Below are positions 45,813 to 54,919 of a DNA stretch of 64,000 nucleotides, piece by piece (position 1 is the first letter of the stretch; the number at the start of each line of letters is the position of its first letter). Below the pieces are notes generated by a model. It was given only the letters and a program-made list of their open reading frames with translations. It had not been told where the DNA came from and made no database searches. The DNA lies in contig NZ_BDBA01000024.1 in the NCBI RefSeq assembly GCF_001612745.1, forward strand, positions 1 to 64,000, in the 5' to 3' direction. Made by a program: the position numbers and the translations under genes. The DNA comes from Nocardia amamiensis NBRC 102102 (GTDB taxonomy: Bacteria > Actinomycetota > Actinomycetes > Mycobacteriales > Mycobacteriaceae).

Positions 45813-48551
45813 TCAATTGTCGGGTAGGGGGAGTCGGGCCAGTTCGGCGCGCGACGCGACGCCCAGTTTCGGGAAGGCCTTGTACAGGTGTGAGGCGACC
45901 GTGCGTGGGCTCAGGAACAGTTGCGCGCCGATCTCGCGGTTGGACGCACCAGTGACTGCCAGACGGACCACCTGCAGTTCCTGCGGTGTGAGCAGCGACT
46001 GGTCCCCACGCTGCGGCAGCGTTGTCCCGGTGGCTCGCAGCTCGGTGGCAGCGCGGGCAGCCCAGGGGGCCGCGCCGAGCTGGTCGAAGGTTTCCATGGC
46101 CGACTCGAGCTGGACGCGAGCCTGAGCTCGTCGTTTGTTGCGGCGCAACCATTCTCCGTAGACGAGGCGGGTGCGTGCCTGGTCGAAGGGTTGGGTGTCC
46201 TCGGCGTGCAGGGCGAGCGCGGCGTCGTAGAGTGCTGCGGCGCTGTGGTCGGGGGCCAGCAGTGCGCGGGCCCGTTGGAGCACGGCCCGCGGCGCCGGGC
46301 GGCCGGTGGACTCCGCCCATTGGGCGAAGCGGTCGAGATATTGATGAGCCCGCGAGGGTTCGCCCGCCCGGACGGCTGCTTCGATGTAGTCCGGCCACAG
46401 ATACCGCCACAGGAAGGCGTGCCGCAGTTGGCCGGTCATCACGCGATCGGCCCGGTCGAGCATGGCGCGGTAGTGGCCGAGTCCCAGGTCGAGCGTCGCC
46501 CGGGCGTACTCGGCCCAGCAGTCGGCCATCACCCACTGGCGGTGATCCGCGTCGCAGATCGCCTGCTGGGCCATTGATTCGCATTCCTCCCGGTCACCGG
46601 CGGCCGCGGACAGCCAGGCATGGACGGCTGCCAGGTATCCGCGCCACATCGGCTGGCCGACATCGGTGGCCAGGGCCAGGCCCGCGCCTGCTGTGGCGCG
46701 CGCGGATCGGTGCCGGCCGTCGAGCAGTTCGGCGATGGCGAGTAGCACCATGGTCTGCGGTAGGCGACCGAGCCGCCCTTCGGCTCGGCACTGCTGCACC
46801 AGGGCTGTCGCGCTGTCGAGCATGCCGTCGATATCGGCCCGGTCGAGGCCCTGCAGTCCGATGAGGAAACGCAGTTCGTAGGGGACGTTCTCGTCTGGGT
46901 CCGGGGGTCGGTAGGACGGGACGGCCACGGCGTCGCCCTGCAGGATGAGCCGGAAGGCGTGGTTGATCGTGCGCACCGCGGTGAGGGCGCTGTCGTCGCC
47001 GGTGGGGCACAGCTGTTCGGTGCGGCGGGCGAGGACGAGCTGATCGGGGTGGGCGGCACTGGCCCACGTGTAGAAGCCTGCCACGCTCAGTAACGTCAGT
47101 TTGGTCGGCAGGTCGTCGGTGGCCTCGATACCGTCGTGCAGCAAGCGCACTCCCGCCAGCGGCCTGCCGTTCTCCACTTCGAGAACGGCACGCGCATAGG
47201 CGAGTTCGGCCAGGACCGGCCCCGGCACCGTGACCGATGCGGTCCGCGCGCGAGCTTCGTCCACCAGTTCGGCGGCGCGCTGCCACAGGCCGGCCTCGAT
47301 GGCGGCGTGTGCCGCGACGACCCAGCGCCGGACGGCGTCGGCGGGATCGGTGGACAGCTCCGCCGCCCGGGCGTAGGCCGCCGATATCGCGGTCTGTCCG
47401 CCGCGGCTGCGGGCCCGCAGCGCCATGTTCTCGAGTTCCTGTGCCACCTGTTCATCGGGTGTCTGGGTGATCGCGGCCAGATGCCAGGCGCGACGGTCGG
47501 TGTCGGATGTCCGGGCCAGGGCGCGGTGTGCGGCCATGCGCTCGGCGATATCGCAGGCCAGCAGTACCGCTGTCGAGACGAGTGGATGGTGGAAGGTGAG
47601 ACCGTCCGGGCCGACCCGGATCAGGCCTGCGCGTTCGGCTGCGGCGAAGTCGGCCAGGGACGCGTCGAGCAGTTCGACGGCGTGCGACAGCCGGTCGAGT
47701 CGGTCGTGGTGGTCCAGCGCTGCCACCAGCAGACAGGTGCGTGTGGCGGCGGGCAGCGTCGCGACGCGGTCGCGGAATCCGATCAGGACGCGGTCGGTGG
47801 CCTGATGGGCGCAGCCGAGGGAGAACGACAGCGGCAGACGGGCGCCGGTGCGCTGCTCGGGGGTGAGCATGCGGGGCAGCTCGCGCAACGCGAGTGGATT
47901 GCCCTGTGCCTCGGTGATCAGCTGATCGCGGACCGCGGGCGGAAGGTCTGCCGCTTCGACGGCGAGCAGTTCGCGAGCCGCCTCGGCGTCGAGGCCGCGA
48001 ATGTGCAGCCCGGGTAGACCGTGCGCTGCGAATGCCTGTGTGCGAGTAGCGAACAGGACGACGACGGGCTCGTAGTGCAGGCGGCGGGCGGCGAACAGCA
48101 GCGCGTCGGCGGACTCACCGTCGAGCCACTGCGCGTCGTCGATCAGGCACAGCATGGGACCCTGCAGAGACAGCTCCACCAGCAGATTGAGCGTCGCCAG
48201 CCCGACGAGAAACCGATCCGCCTTGGTGGCGGCGCCGACGCCGAGAGCACCGCGCAACGCCGCTGCCTGCTGGGGCGGCAACGCGTCGGTGTGATCGAGA
48301 ACCGGGCGCAGCAGCAGATGCAGGGCGGCGAAGGGCAGGTCTGCTTCGGACTGGATCCCGGCTACGCGCAGGACCTGTCCGCGCGCATCGGCGGCGGCGT
48401 GGGCCAGGAGTGCGGACTTTCCGATGCCGGCCTCACCGCAGACGACCAGCGCGCCGGATCCGTGTTCGAGTAGCTCGGAGATGGCCGACAGCTCCGGCTC
48501 CCGGCCGAACAGCATGGGTGCCGCGTCGTGTGATGTGTTGGTGCCCTTCAT
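45813..48551 (-). CDS. Large LuxR-family (LAL) ATPase regulator
   Basis: 912 residues. N-terminal AAA-type ATPase: Walker A VVCGEAGIGKSALLAHAA, Walker B MLCLIDDAQWLDG. A long helical repeat (TPR-like) middle follows. The C-terminal LuxR helix-turn-helix is LTPQELQVVRLAVTGASNRE with IGAQLFLSPRTVASHLY. LAL regulators integrate a ligand with ATP binding to activate nearby operons. The neighbouring HXXEE/secreted-protein units carry a shared palindrome and are plausible targets. Confidence 0.92.
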   Translation of the reverse strand: MKGTNTSHDAAPMLFGREPELSAISELLEHGSGALVVCGEAGIGKSALLAHAAADARGQVLRVAGIQSEADLPFAALHLLLRPVLDHTDALPPQQAAALRGALGVGAATKADRFLVGLATLNLLVELSLQGPMLCLIDDAQWLDGESADALLFAARRLHYEPVVVLFATRTQAFAAHGLPGLHIRGLDAEAARELLAVEAADLPPAVRDQLITEAQGNPLALRELPRMLTPEQRTGARLPLSFSLGCAHQATDRVLIGFRDRVATLPAATRTCLLVAALDHHDRLDRLSHAVELLDASLADFAAAERAGLIRVGPDGLTFHHPLVSTAVLLACDIAERMAAHRALARTSDTDRRAWHLAAITQTPDEQVAQELENMALRARSRGGQTAISAAYARAAELSTDPADAVRRWVVAAHAAIEAGLWQRAAELVDEARARTASVTVPGPVLAELAYARAVLEVENGRPLAGVRLLHDGIEATDDLPTKLTLLSVAGFYTWASAAHPDQLVLARRTEQLCPTGDDSALTAVRTINHAFRLILQGDAVAVPSYRPPDPDENVPYELRFLIGLQGLDRADIDGMLDSATALVQQCRAEGRLGRLPQTMVLLAIAELLDGRHRSARATAGAGLALATDVGQPMWRGYLAAVHAWLSAAAGDREECESMAQQAICDADHRQWVMADCWAEYARATLDLGLGHYRAMLDRADRVMTGQLRHAFLWRYLWPDYIEAAVRAGEPSRAHQYLDRFAQWAESTGRPAPRAVLQRARALLAPDHSAAALYDAALALHAEDTQPFDQARTRLVYGEWLRRNKRRAQARVQLESAMETFDQLGAAPWAARAATELRATGTTLPQRGDQSLLTPQELQVVRLAVTGASNREIGAQLFLSPRTVASHLYKAFPKLGVASRAELARLPLPDN

Positions 48552-48774
48552 GTTAGCGCCGTGCTCCGGCGGTAGAAGGCGATCTGTTCGGCGACGACGC
48601 GGTCCCGGAAGCCGGGAGGTCGCCCCTGCACCGCACCCTGGAAGAACTGAATGGCACCTTGTTTCGCATGAGTATCGCCCCGGTCGATCGACTGACTTTG
48701 GATAGACACTCTAGCGGAGAATTTTACTTCGGGTAAGTCTATTTCGCCTGATATTCATGAGAAAAACGCAGAAT

Positions 48775-48829
48775 ACGCCGTCTCAATAACAAAAGATTCT
48801 GCGATTTGATTGTGAAACTGAGACGGCGT
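48775..48829. repeat. Inverted repeat between LuxR and HXXEE genes
   Basis: ACGCCGTCTCA at 48775-48785 pairs perfectly with TGAGACGGCGT at 48819-48829 across 33 AT-rich bases. It lies 30 bases after the HXXEE stop and about 220 bases upstream of the LuxR start, in an AT-rich spacer (48552-48859). It may be a terminator for the former or a cruciform operator for the latter. Confidence 0.55.
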
Positions 48830-48859
48830 TCACGCTACGCGTGCGCCCGGGTCGCTGCA

Positions 48860-49462
48860 CTACGTGACCGGCAGTGGGTCCGCCGCCGGTCGATCCGCCG
48901 CGGCGAGCTGACGGCTCTCCTTGACGAGGAAGTAGATCAGCAATGCGCTCATGATGAAGTGGCCCCCTGCGGTGTAGAGGCCCGGGAAATAGCCGCCTTT
49001 GATGATCGGGAATACGAAGTGTGAGATGCCGTTGAGCAGACCCGCGCCCAGGGCGTACCACCACAGGAAGAAGTTGGACACGCGGATTCGGTAGAGCGCG
49101 CCCGCGCCGGCGAAGAAGTACAGCGCGCCGAAGCCGAAGACGAACACCAGCAGGAACTCTCGCTCGGGCCAGTCGCGGGGGGAGTCGAACAATTCGACGA
49201 TCTCGTGGGGGAAGCCACCGGTGTATTCCTCGGCCATGTGGATCAGCTGAAAGCCGACCGCGCACAGATAGATGGCGACAGCTTTCCGTGATTTCACCGG
49301 GCGCCGGTAGCTGAAGGCGATCCATCCGGTGTAGGCCAGAACGCTGGCTGCCGTGAGGATGACGGCACCCTGGATGGGCAGAGTCAGCAGCGCCCAGGCG
49401 CAGAAGCCGACGGCAAGGACCGCCATCACGGCGGCCGAATAGGGTTCAGGTCGTTTGGTCAT
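48860..49462 (-). CDS. HXXEE domain integral membrane protein
   Basis: 200 residues from the ATG at 49460-49462. Six or so hydrophobic segments. The name-giving motif is LIHMAEEYTGGFPHEI (H-x-x-E-E), with a second conserved histidine in NGISHFVFP. These buried polar residues suggest a metal or proton role in the membrane, but the family has no assigned function. Its start faces the secreted-protein operon across a large palindrome. Confidence 0.82.
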   Translation of the reverse strand: MTKRPEPYSAAVMAVLAVGFCAWALLTLPIQGAVILTAASVLAYTGWIAFSYRRPVKSRKAVAIYLCAVGFQLIHMAEEYTGGFPHEIVELFDSPRDWPEREFLLVFVFGFGALYFFAGAGALYRIRVSNFFLWWYALGAGLLNGISHFVFPIIKGGYFPGLYTAGGHFIMSALLIYFLVKESRQLAAADRPAADPLPVT

Positions 49463-49492
49463 GAGCGAACCATAAGAACGTGGTGCCGCGGC

Positions 49493-49551
49493 CCGCCTCC
49501 GTCGGATGACTGATGTCGGGCCGGTGTACATCAGTCATCCAACGGAGGCGG
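49493..49551. promoter_or_regulatory. Large palindrome between divergent genes
   Basis: A 24-base arm at 49493-49516 and its complement at 49528-49551 match at 23 of 24 positions, with an 11-base centre. The arms contain GGATGACTGATGT and ACATCAGTCATCC. The same TGACTGA/TCAGTCA half-sites form a palindrome at 51917-51932. It sits midway between the HXXEE start and the 49583 start, so it is a likely shared operator. Confidence 0.7.
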
Positions 49552-49582
49552 CGGGAGACGGTGCGGACCTAACGTCGCCACC

Positions 49583-50800
49583 GTGAAAGTGATCGACGTG
49601 GCCGCGACGGCCCTGCTGGTGCTGTTGCCTGCCGCCCCGGCGCACGCCCACGTGATGGAATCCGGGTCGGAACTGCGTGTGACACAGACGTTTTCGGCAG
49701 GCGAGGTGACTCTGGTCCTGCCCGGCATCGCGCAGGCTCCCGCGCCGCTGCCGGTGAGCGCACACGCGCCGTACCCGATACGGCTCGAGCTGGAGCTGCG
49801 GTCGCTCACCGACGGCGGCACCTCGACGGGCACAGTGACCGCGGGCAGTGCAGCCGCGGCGCTGCAGATACGGCACGACGGTCCGCACGAACTGCGGGTC
49901 CGGGCGGATGACGAGGTGACGGTGATCCCGTTCCGGGTCGTGGTGCCCGAGCCTGCCGGGTGGGGGATGCTGGTCGACGGCGCCGCCCTCGTCGCCGGGT
50001 TGCTGCTGGTCGGCTCGGTACTGGCTACGCGCGGATCCCGTGTCCTGGTCGGCGGCGGCACCGCGGCAGCTGCCGTCGCGATCACGGTCACGCTGCTCAC
50101 CCCGTATATGTCCGCGAACGGCGCCGCGGCGGCACCCGAGACCGGTAGGCCCTACGCCCAAGCTCGGTTCTCGACGCAGGCCGAGCCCGTCACCGGCGCC
50201 GACTTCACCCTCAGCGTGCGGTTGACCGACGGAGCGACCGGGCGGCCCGTCGACGACCTCGCCGTCCACCACGAGGCGATGGCTCACCTGGTGGTGACGA
50301 GCGAAGACGGCAGCGTCTTCCGGCATCTGCACCCGTTGCGGACCGCACCGGGCATGCTGGCGGTCAGCCTGAATGTCGCCCGGCCCGGCCGCTATCTGGC
50401 CTATCTCGAGATCGAACGGCAGCGGGCCGGTGGGCAATTGCTCACCGGTGCGTTCCACGTCGCCGGTGCGGTTCTGCCGGACACCGCCGACCACGACGGT
50501 GCTGGACGCGGTGCCATCGTTCCCCGGCTGTCGCCTGCAGTTCCGGTCGCCGGGAATCCGGTGACGATCGAGGTCGACACCGCAGGGCCGCACCAGCTCT
50601 GGCTCGGCATGCCCGGCCATCTCGTCGTCCGCAGTAGCGACGGCGACCGGCTGACGCACGTACACGCGGCCGCGGCGGGCATATCCGCGCTGCGGTTCAC
50701 GGTCACCTTCCCCGAACCCGGCCGCTGCCTGGCGTGGGTCCAGTATGCGGTCGGCGACCGTGTCATCACCGAACCGTTCACACTGGAGGTTGTTCGATGA
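49583..50800 (+). CDS. Exported, membrane-anchored His-rich protein (metal-handling candidate)
   Basis: 405 residues with a signal peptide (MKVIDVAATALLVLLPAAPA), a beta-sandwich domain, one central hydrophobic segment near residue 140, and two further extracytoplasmic domains. Histidine-rich turns include AVHHEAMAHLVVTSEDG with FRHLHP and DRLTHVHAAAAG, typical of YtkA/FixH-like copper- and heme-related proteins. Metal binding is inferred. Its TGA overlaps the next gene's ATG. Confidence 0.72.
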   Translation: MKVIDVAATALLVLLPAAPAHAHVMESGSELRVTQTFSAGEVTLVLPGIAQAPAPLPVSAHAPYPIRLELELRSLTDGGTSTGTVTAGSAAAALQIRHDGPHELRVRADDEVTVIPFRVVVPEPAGWGMLVDGAALVAGLLLVGSVLATRGSRVLVGGGTAAAAVAITVTLLTPYMSANGAAAAPETGRPYAQARFSTQAEPVTGADFTLSVRLTDGATGRPVDDLAVHHEAMAHLVVTSEDGSVFRHLHPLRTAPGMLAVSLNVARPGRYLAYLEIERQRAGGQLLTGAFHVAGAVLPDTADHDGAGRGAIVPRLSPAVPVAGNPVTIEVDTAGPHQLWLGMPGHLVVRSSDGDRLTHVHAAAAGISALRFTVTFPEPGRCLAWVQYAVGDRVITEPFTLEVVR

Positions 50801-51153
50801 AGTATCCGAGTCTGTGTGTGCTCCTGGTGGGAGCGTCGGTCGCGGCCATATCGTGCGGGTCCGGTGACTCGCCCGAACCCGTGCAGGCCGCGGGTGCTCA
50901 GTACACCGTCACCGTGCGGGCAGCCGATCCCATCGAGGTACGGGTTGTATCGGGCGCCGCGGAAACGGTCACCCTGGCGGCCGTCATGCCCGCCATGGGG
51001 CACGCCGTGCCGCCCGTGGCGACCGTGCGGACCGGGCCGAATCTTTTCGTCGCCACCGGAAATCTGCTGACGATGGACGGTGAATGGGAGCTGTCCATCT
51101 CCCTCTCCGGTGACCGGGGCATGGAGACGATCACCGTCGACCTGCCGGTGTGA
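50797..51153 (+). CDS. YtkA-like lipoprotein
   Basis: 118 residues from the ATG at 50797. Lipobox VAAISCGSG. The mature domain has VTLAAVMPAMGHAVPP and MDGEWELSISLSG, the YtkA pattern with a Met/His patch suited to copper binding. Translationally coupled (ATGA) to the larger His-rich exported protein, so the two probably act together at the outer face of the membrane. Confidence 0.78.
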   Translation: MKYPSLCVLLVGASVAAISCGSGDSPEPVQAAGAQYTVTVRAADPIEVRVVSGAAETVTLAAVMPAMGHAVPPVATVRTGPNLFVATGNLLTMDGEWELSISLSGDRGMETITVDLPV

Positions 51154-51163
51154 CCCGCGATGG

Positions 51164-51880
51164 TCACACCCGACGGTAGATGATCGGCTGCGCGGCAATG
51201 CCGTTGGCCTGGAAGTTGGCCAGCACGAACCGGCGGAAACCGGGACGAAAGATCAAGCCGGGCAAGAAGGTTCGCCAATGCGGCCAGCTCGCGTGGTTGA
51301 TGATCCCGTAGTCGTTCGGTTCGCCCGCCAGCGGCTCCATCATGGCGGAGTTGGGTAGCGCGGTCTTCGCCTGGAACCACCCCGCCGTGTACTCCCACAC
51401 CCGCAGCAGGGTTTCGCGGTCGTCGGCGTAGAAGTAGTTGAACAGGAAAAGGTGATCCGGTCCATGGTCGACGTCGCCGAGGCGCCCGGCATTGCGCGCG
51501 ACGATCTCGTGGGTGCGACGGGCAGCCGCCGTCATCGACTCGGCGAGTGTCCGATAGGCGGGGCTCTCGCGCAGCGCTTGTGCGGCAGCGACGGACTCGG
51601 TACGGACAAGGACGACGATGTCGTACCGCGCCGACCGGATTCCCCTGGCCGCCAGCAGTTCATCGCCCTCGCCCGGGGCGCGCAGCACCGCACGGAATAC
51701 CGTGGCTTCCACCGCATCGATCGCCCTGGCCAGTACGGCGAGGTCGGTTGCCACCGCGCCCGGAGGAAACGCGAAATTGCCGCGCCATGTGCCGATTTCG
51801 CCAGCCAGTAGGAGAAACCCGTCGTCGGTGAGCGGCAAGGTGCGGGCTTTCACGGCCAAGTGATCGTTGATGAGCTTCAT
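51164..51880 (-). CDS. Conserved hypothetical protein of 238 residues
   Basis: MKLINDHLAVKARTLPLTDD then YDIVVLVRTESVAAAQALRE, FLFNYFYADDRETLLRVWEY and NDYGIINHASWPHWRTFLPG. The alternation suggests a dimeric alpha/beta barrel (ABM/EthD-like) domain with a long second part, but no family is certain. It is convergent with the YtkA-like lipoprotein gene and carries the shared TCAGTCA/TGACTGA palindrome 37 bases before its start. Confidence 0.7.
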   Translation of the reverse strand: MKLINDHLAVKARTLPLTDDGFLLLAGEIGTWRGNFAFPPGAVATDLAVLARAIDAVEATVFRAVLRAPGEGDELLAARGIRSARYDIVVLVRTESVAAAQALRESPAYRTLAESMTAAARRTHEIVARNAGRLGDVDHGPDHLFLFNYFYADDRETLLRVWEYTAGWFQAKTALPNSAMMEPLAGEPNDYGIINHASWPHWRTFLPGLIFRPGFRRFVLANFQANGIAAQPIIYRRV

Positions 51881-51916
51881 GGCAGGGAAGCTAATCCGGT
51901 GCGTCTGCCCGCCGCA

Positions 51917-51932
51917 TCAGTCAGATGACTGA
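51917..51932. promoter_or_regulatory. Operator palindrome TCAGTCA-GA-TGACTGA
   Basis: A perfect 7-bp inverted repeat around a 2-base centre, upstream of the minus-strand gene starting at 51880. The half-site is identical to those in the 49493-49551 palindrome, suggesting that one regulator controls all three units. Confidence 0.65.
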
Positions 51933-52007
51933 GGTTCCCACGCTCACCCGCCACGGCTGACCTCGTCCTGTATGTCGGCTACCCCCGCGCGCGTCGCTGT
52001 GGCCGGT

Positions 52008-52904
52008 TCAGCGAAGGGCGGAAGCGGCCTGAGCCAGCAAGTCGCACTGGTGTCGCCAGTCGCCACCCGCGATCCCGAACACGAGGTGGTCGGCGCCGGC
52101 GTCGCGGTAGGCGGCGAGACGTTCGGTGGCGCCTTCGAGGGGGCCGGTGATAGGGACGCGCATCGTGTCCTCGACGGATCGCCGGTAGGCGTGGCTGATT
52201 CCCGCGGCGATCTCGTCGCGGGTCGGTAATTCCGCGTCGGTGCCGAGGACGCCGGTGGCGCCGACCGCGACCGCAGGCACCGGTCGTCGACCCCTGGTTG
52301 CCAGGTCGGTGAGTTCGGCGAGTCCGGCTGCCAGTTCTGCCGGAGTGATCAGCGAGGGGAACCAGCCATCGGCCATCAGGGCGGCGCGACGGCGGGCCAC
52401 CGCGGAGTGGTTACCTACCCACATCGGGGGAACCGGGACCGCGGGCGACAGCTGGACCTCGGCCGGCCCGGCGGGCTCGGGCACGGTGACACGGCGGCCC
52501 GCGAGCAGCTCGGGTAGCAGGCGCAGCGCGGTGTCGGTGCGAATTCCGCGCTGCACGTATGGGATTCCGGCGGCGGCCCACTGCGCGGGGTGTCCACCGG
52601 ACCCGATGCCGAGCAATACCCGGCCGCCGCTGATGTGCTGCAGCGAGGCGATCTGTTTCGCCGCCCACGCCAGCGGGCGCAGCGCGGCGACGTACACGCT
52701 GGTGCCGAGGTGGATGCGGTGAGTGGCGGCCGCGGCTGCCGCGAGAGCGACGGTGCAGTCCAGCGACGGGGCGCCGGTGGCGAGGTGGTCGCCGTGCCAG
52801 ACCCCGGCCAGGCCGGCCTGTTCGGCGTGGCGGGCCGCGGTCGCGATGTCGAGCTGTTGGTCGCGCTGGGTTGCCACCGAGGGCAGGATGACACCGATTC
52901 TCAT
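52008..52904 (-). CDS. LLM-class (luciferase-like) flavin or F420-dependent oxidoreductase
   Basis: 298 residues: MRIGVILPSVATQRDQQLDI, GLAGVWHGDHLATGAPSLDC, IHLGTSVYVAALRPLAWAAK and GRVLLGIGSGGHPAQW define the bacterial luciferase-like TIM barrel. In actinomycetes many members use F420. Substrate unknown. Its ATG overlaps the stop of the MDR remnant upstream (ATGA), so it was once the second gene of that operon. Confidence 0.88.
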   Translation of the reverse strand: MRIGVILPSVATQRDQQLDIATAARHAEQAGLAGVWHGDHLATGAPSLDCTVALAAAAAATHRIHLGTSVYVAALRPLAWAAKQIASLQHISGGRVLLGIGSGGHPAQWAAAGIPYVQRGIRTDTALRLLPELLAGRRVTVPEPAGPAEVQLSPAVPVPPMWVGNHSAVARRRAALMADGWFPSLITPAELAAGLAELTDLATRGRRPVPAVAVGATGVLGTDAELPTRDEIAAGISHAYRRSVEDTMRVPITGPLEGATERLAAYRDAGADHLVFGIAGGDWRHQCDLLAQAASALR

Positions 52905-53083
52905 GGAACGAGCACCACTTTGCCGACAGCCGTACGGTTTTCGAGCGCGGCGTGTGCCGCGGCGGCATCGGCGAGCGCGACCGGCGGGCCGAATTTGTGC
53001 TGCCGCACCGCGAACATGGCGAATATCCCTTCGCGTCGATCGCCAGAGCCGGTCGATCGCATACGGATGATCGTGGCGGCCAT
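52901..53083 (-). pseudogene. Remnant of an MDR-type quinone reductase (C-terminal 60 residues)
   Basis: From the ATG at 53081-53083 the frame gives only the C-terminus of an MDR enzyme: GDRREGIFAMFAVRQHKFGP and ALADAAAAHAALENRTAVGK with VVLVP. The catalytic and nucleotide-binding parts, over 200 residues, are missing; the TetR gene starts just upstream on the other strand. The remaining stop overlaps the LLM gene start. Confidence 0.7.
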
Positions 53084-53134
53084 AGACTGACTACGGGTCA
53101 GCACCCTACCTGATATTTGACCGAAGGTAAGCCA

Positions 53135-53839
53135 TTGACGACTTCCGAGCGCATCTTGGCCGCGGCGCGAATCCTGTTCGCCACGAGGGGGTATCGGGCC
53201 ACCTCCATGCAGTCGATCGCCGATGACGTGGGAATCACCAAAGCGGCCCTGTACTACCACTTCGAATCCAAGGACGAGATCCTGCGTCAGCTCACCCTCC
53301 CGATGCTGGACGAGCTGGACGCGACGCTGGCCGCTGCCGAGGCGGAGCCGGATGCCGAGATGGTCCGGTGGCGGGCGATCGAAGGCTACGTTGATGTGCA
53401 CCTCCGTCACCGCCATACCCTCACCATGCTGGTCCTGGATATGACATTGTTGGTCCAGGCCCCGGTGGCCGACCGATTCCGCGTGGCAATCGCGCTGGCG
53501 AACGAACTCGTCGCCGGGCCGGGTGCGAGCATCGAGCAGCGGGTTCGGGCCTGTCAGGTGGTCGCCGGCTTGGCCGATCCGGTGGTGTTGTTCCGCAACG
53601 AACCGGCCGACCGGCTGCGGCAACTGATCCTCGACGGCGCGCGGGCGCTGCTGGGAGCGCCGCTCCCGGCGCGCCCGCGCGGAGCCGCCCGCGGGCGAAA
53701 CGGTGGACGGCCCGCCAAACTCGGCGCCGAACAGATCGAACAGATGCGGAAGCTGCACGCCCAAGGCGCAGGCATCGACGTGCTCGCCACCCGTTTCGAG
53801 GTCTCCCGCGCAACGATCTACCGCCATCTCAAAATGTAA
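53135..53839 (+). CDS. TetR-family regulator with an extra C-terminal resolvase-type HTH
   Basis: 234 residues from the TTG at 53135 (GAAGG seven bases upstream). The TetR head is TTSERILAAARILFATRGYR, SMQSIADDVGITKAALYYHF. After the ligand domain and an Arg/Gly linker, a second DNA-binding unit follows: GRPAKLGAEQIEQMRKLHAQ and DVLATRFEVSRATIYRHL, the Hin/resolvase HTH_7 type. Two DNA-binding modules in one regulator are uncommon. It is divergent from the MDR remnant and LLM gene, its likely targets. A TTG at 53117 would add six residues. Confidence 0.85.
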   Translation: MTTSERILAAARILFATRGYRATSMQSIADDVGITKAALYYHFESKDEILRQLTLPMLDELDATLAAAEAEPDAEMVRWRAIEGYVDVHLRHRHTLTMLVLDMTLLVQAPVADRFRVAIALANELVAGPGASIEQRVRACQVVAGLADPVVLFRNEPADRLRQLILDGARALLGAPLPARPRGAARGRNGGRPAKLGAEQIEQMRKLHAQGAGIDVLATRFEVSRATIYRHLKM

Positions 53840-53945
53840 CTCGCCAGGTCTTAGATTTTGATACGAGACTGCCGCTGCGGCCGGATATCGACCGACGGTG
53901 GGGATCCTGGTGCGACATCGTTGGTTCAGGTGATTTGCGCAGCGG

Positions 53946-54100
53946 GTACTGCGCGAACTCGCCGATATCGAACTGCCGGCGCTGCCGACGCCGCGTGCGG
54001 GCACGATCGACGCGAGTCGTTTCTCGGTACCTACGGCAACTCGATCGCCGCATCACCATCAGCCAGGACGATACCGGCGCCATCTGGGCCGAGCAGGCAG
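53946..54100 (+). pseudogene. Decayed fragment of a serine hydrolase/beta-lactamase-type C-terminus
   Basis: Frame 1 reads VLRELADIELPALPTPRAGT with IDASRF, then the reading continues in other frames as GTYGNSI and RITISQDDTGAIWAEQ. This order matches the C-terminal domain of actinobacterial beta-lactamase-family hydrolases, broken by at least two frameshifts. No upstream part of that gene is present. The surrounding 53840-54172 holds no intact gene. Confidence 0.45.
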
Positions 54101-54172
54101 CAGATCCGTCGGCAAGATCACCGACTGCCGAGGTATTCCGGCGCAGCCCGGCCGTCGTGCATTCTGACTGAC

Positions 54173-54646
54173 ATGGCCTTCACGCTGACGGACTTCCAGG
54201 GGTTCGTACCGTTTGCCGCCCTGGCCGCGAGCGACGTTCCGGCAGGGCCGGGGGTGTATGTGGTCATGCGGCCGGCCATCGCACCGCCTGTATTCCTGGC
54301 GAGCAGTCCGGCGGGTTGGTTCAAGGGCAAGGACCCATCGGTGTCCATGGCGGTGCTGGAAGCGAATTGGGTGCCCGACGAGCCGGTTGTCTACATCGGC
54401 AAAGCAGATGCCGGGGCGAGGGGCAAGCGTGGGTTGCGCACGCGGCTGGACGAGTATCGACGGCACGGCGCAGGAAAACCTGTCGGCCATACCGGCGGCC
54501 GATTCATCTGGCAGCTCGCTGATAGTTCCGAACTGCTGGTCGGGTGGCGCGAAGAACCCGACGCCCTCGCGCTGGAGCAGTCGATGATCCGAAGCTTCAA
54601 GGCCATGCACGGCGGCCGGCGCCCGTTCGCCAACCTCCGCGACTAG
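54173..54646 (+). CDS. GIY-YIG domain protein
   Basis: 157 residues from the ATG at 54173. GPGVYVVMR and EPVVYIGKADAG are the GIY and YIG strands, followed by KRGLRTRLDEYRRHG and the late Glu in ALEQSMIRSFKAMHGGRRPF. The compact single-domain form suggests a stand-alone nuclease of unknown target. It stands alone on the plus strand. Confidence 0.82.
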   Translation: MAFTLTDFQGFVPFAALAASDVPAGPGVYVVMRPAIAPPVFLASSPAGWFKGKDPSVSMAVLEANWVPDEPVVYIGKADAGARGKRGLRTRLDEYRRHGAGKPVGHTGGRFIWQLADSSELLVGWREEPDALALEQSMIRSFKAMHGGRRPFANLRD

Positions 54647-54919
54647 GGCGGCGGCAGGTCAGCCCAGAGGGACATGCCCTCACGAGACAACCCTCTGCTC
54701 CCTCATTCCGAGTTCAAGGGGTTCGCAGGAGCATGAACACGATCTCGGCTGCACCGATGAATTTTGGGCGGATCCGTCGTCGATACCGCTGGATACACCG
54801 GCAGCGATGGGCCTGCGCTGGGACCGTTCCAGCGCAGGCAGAACACATGGAGGCAATGATGAGCGTCGACGACCCCGCGCAGAGCAAACGATCCGGACAG
54901 TGATCCGGACGGGCGAGAA

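Noticed and set aside
54647..54919. Short frames between the GIY-YIG and FAD monooxygenase genes
   Set aside because: No start context or family; they end by chance and overlap each other.
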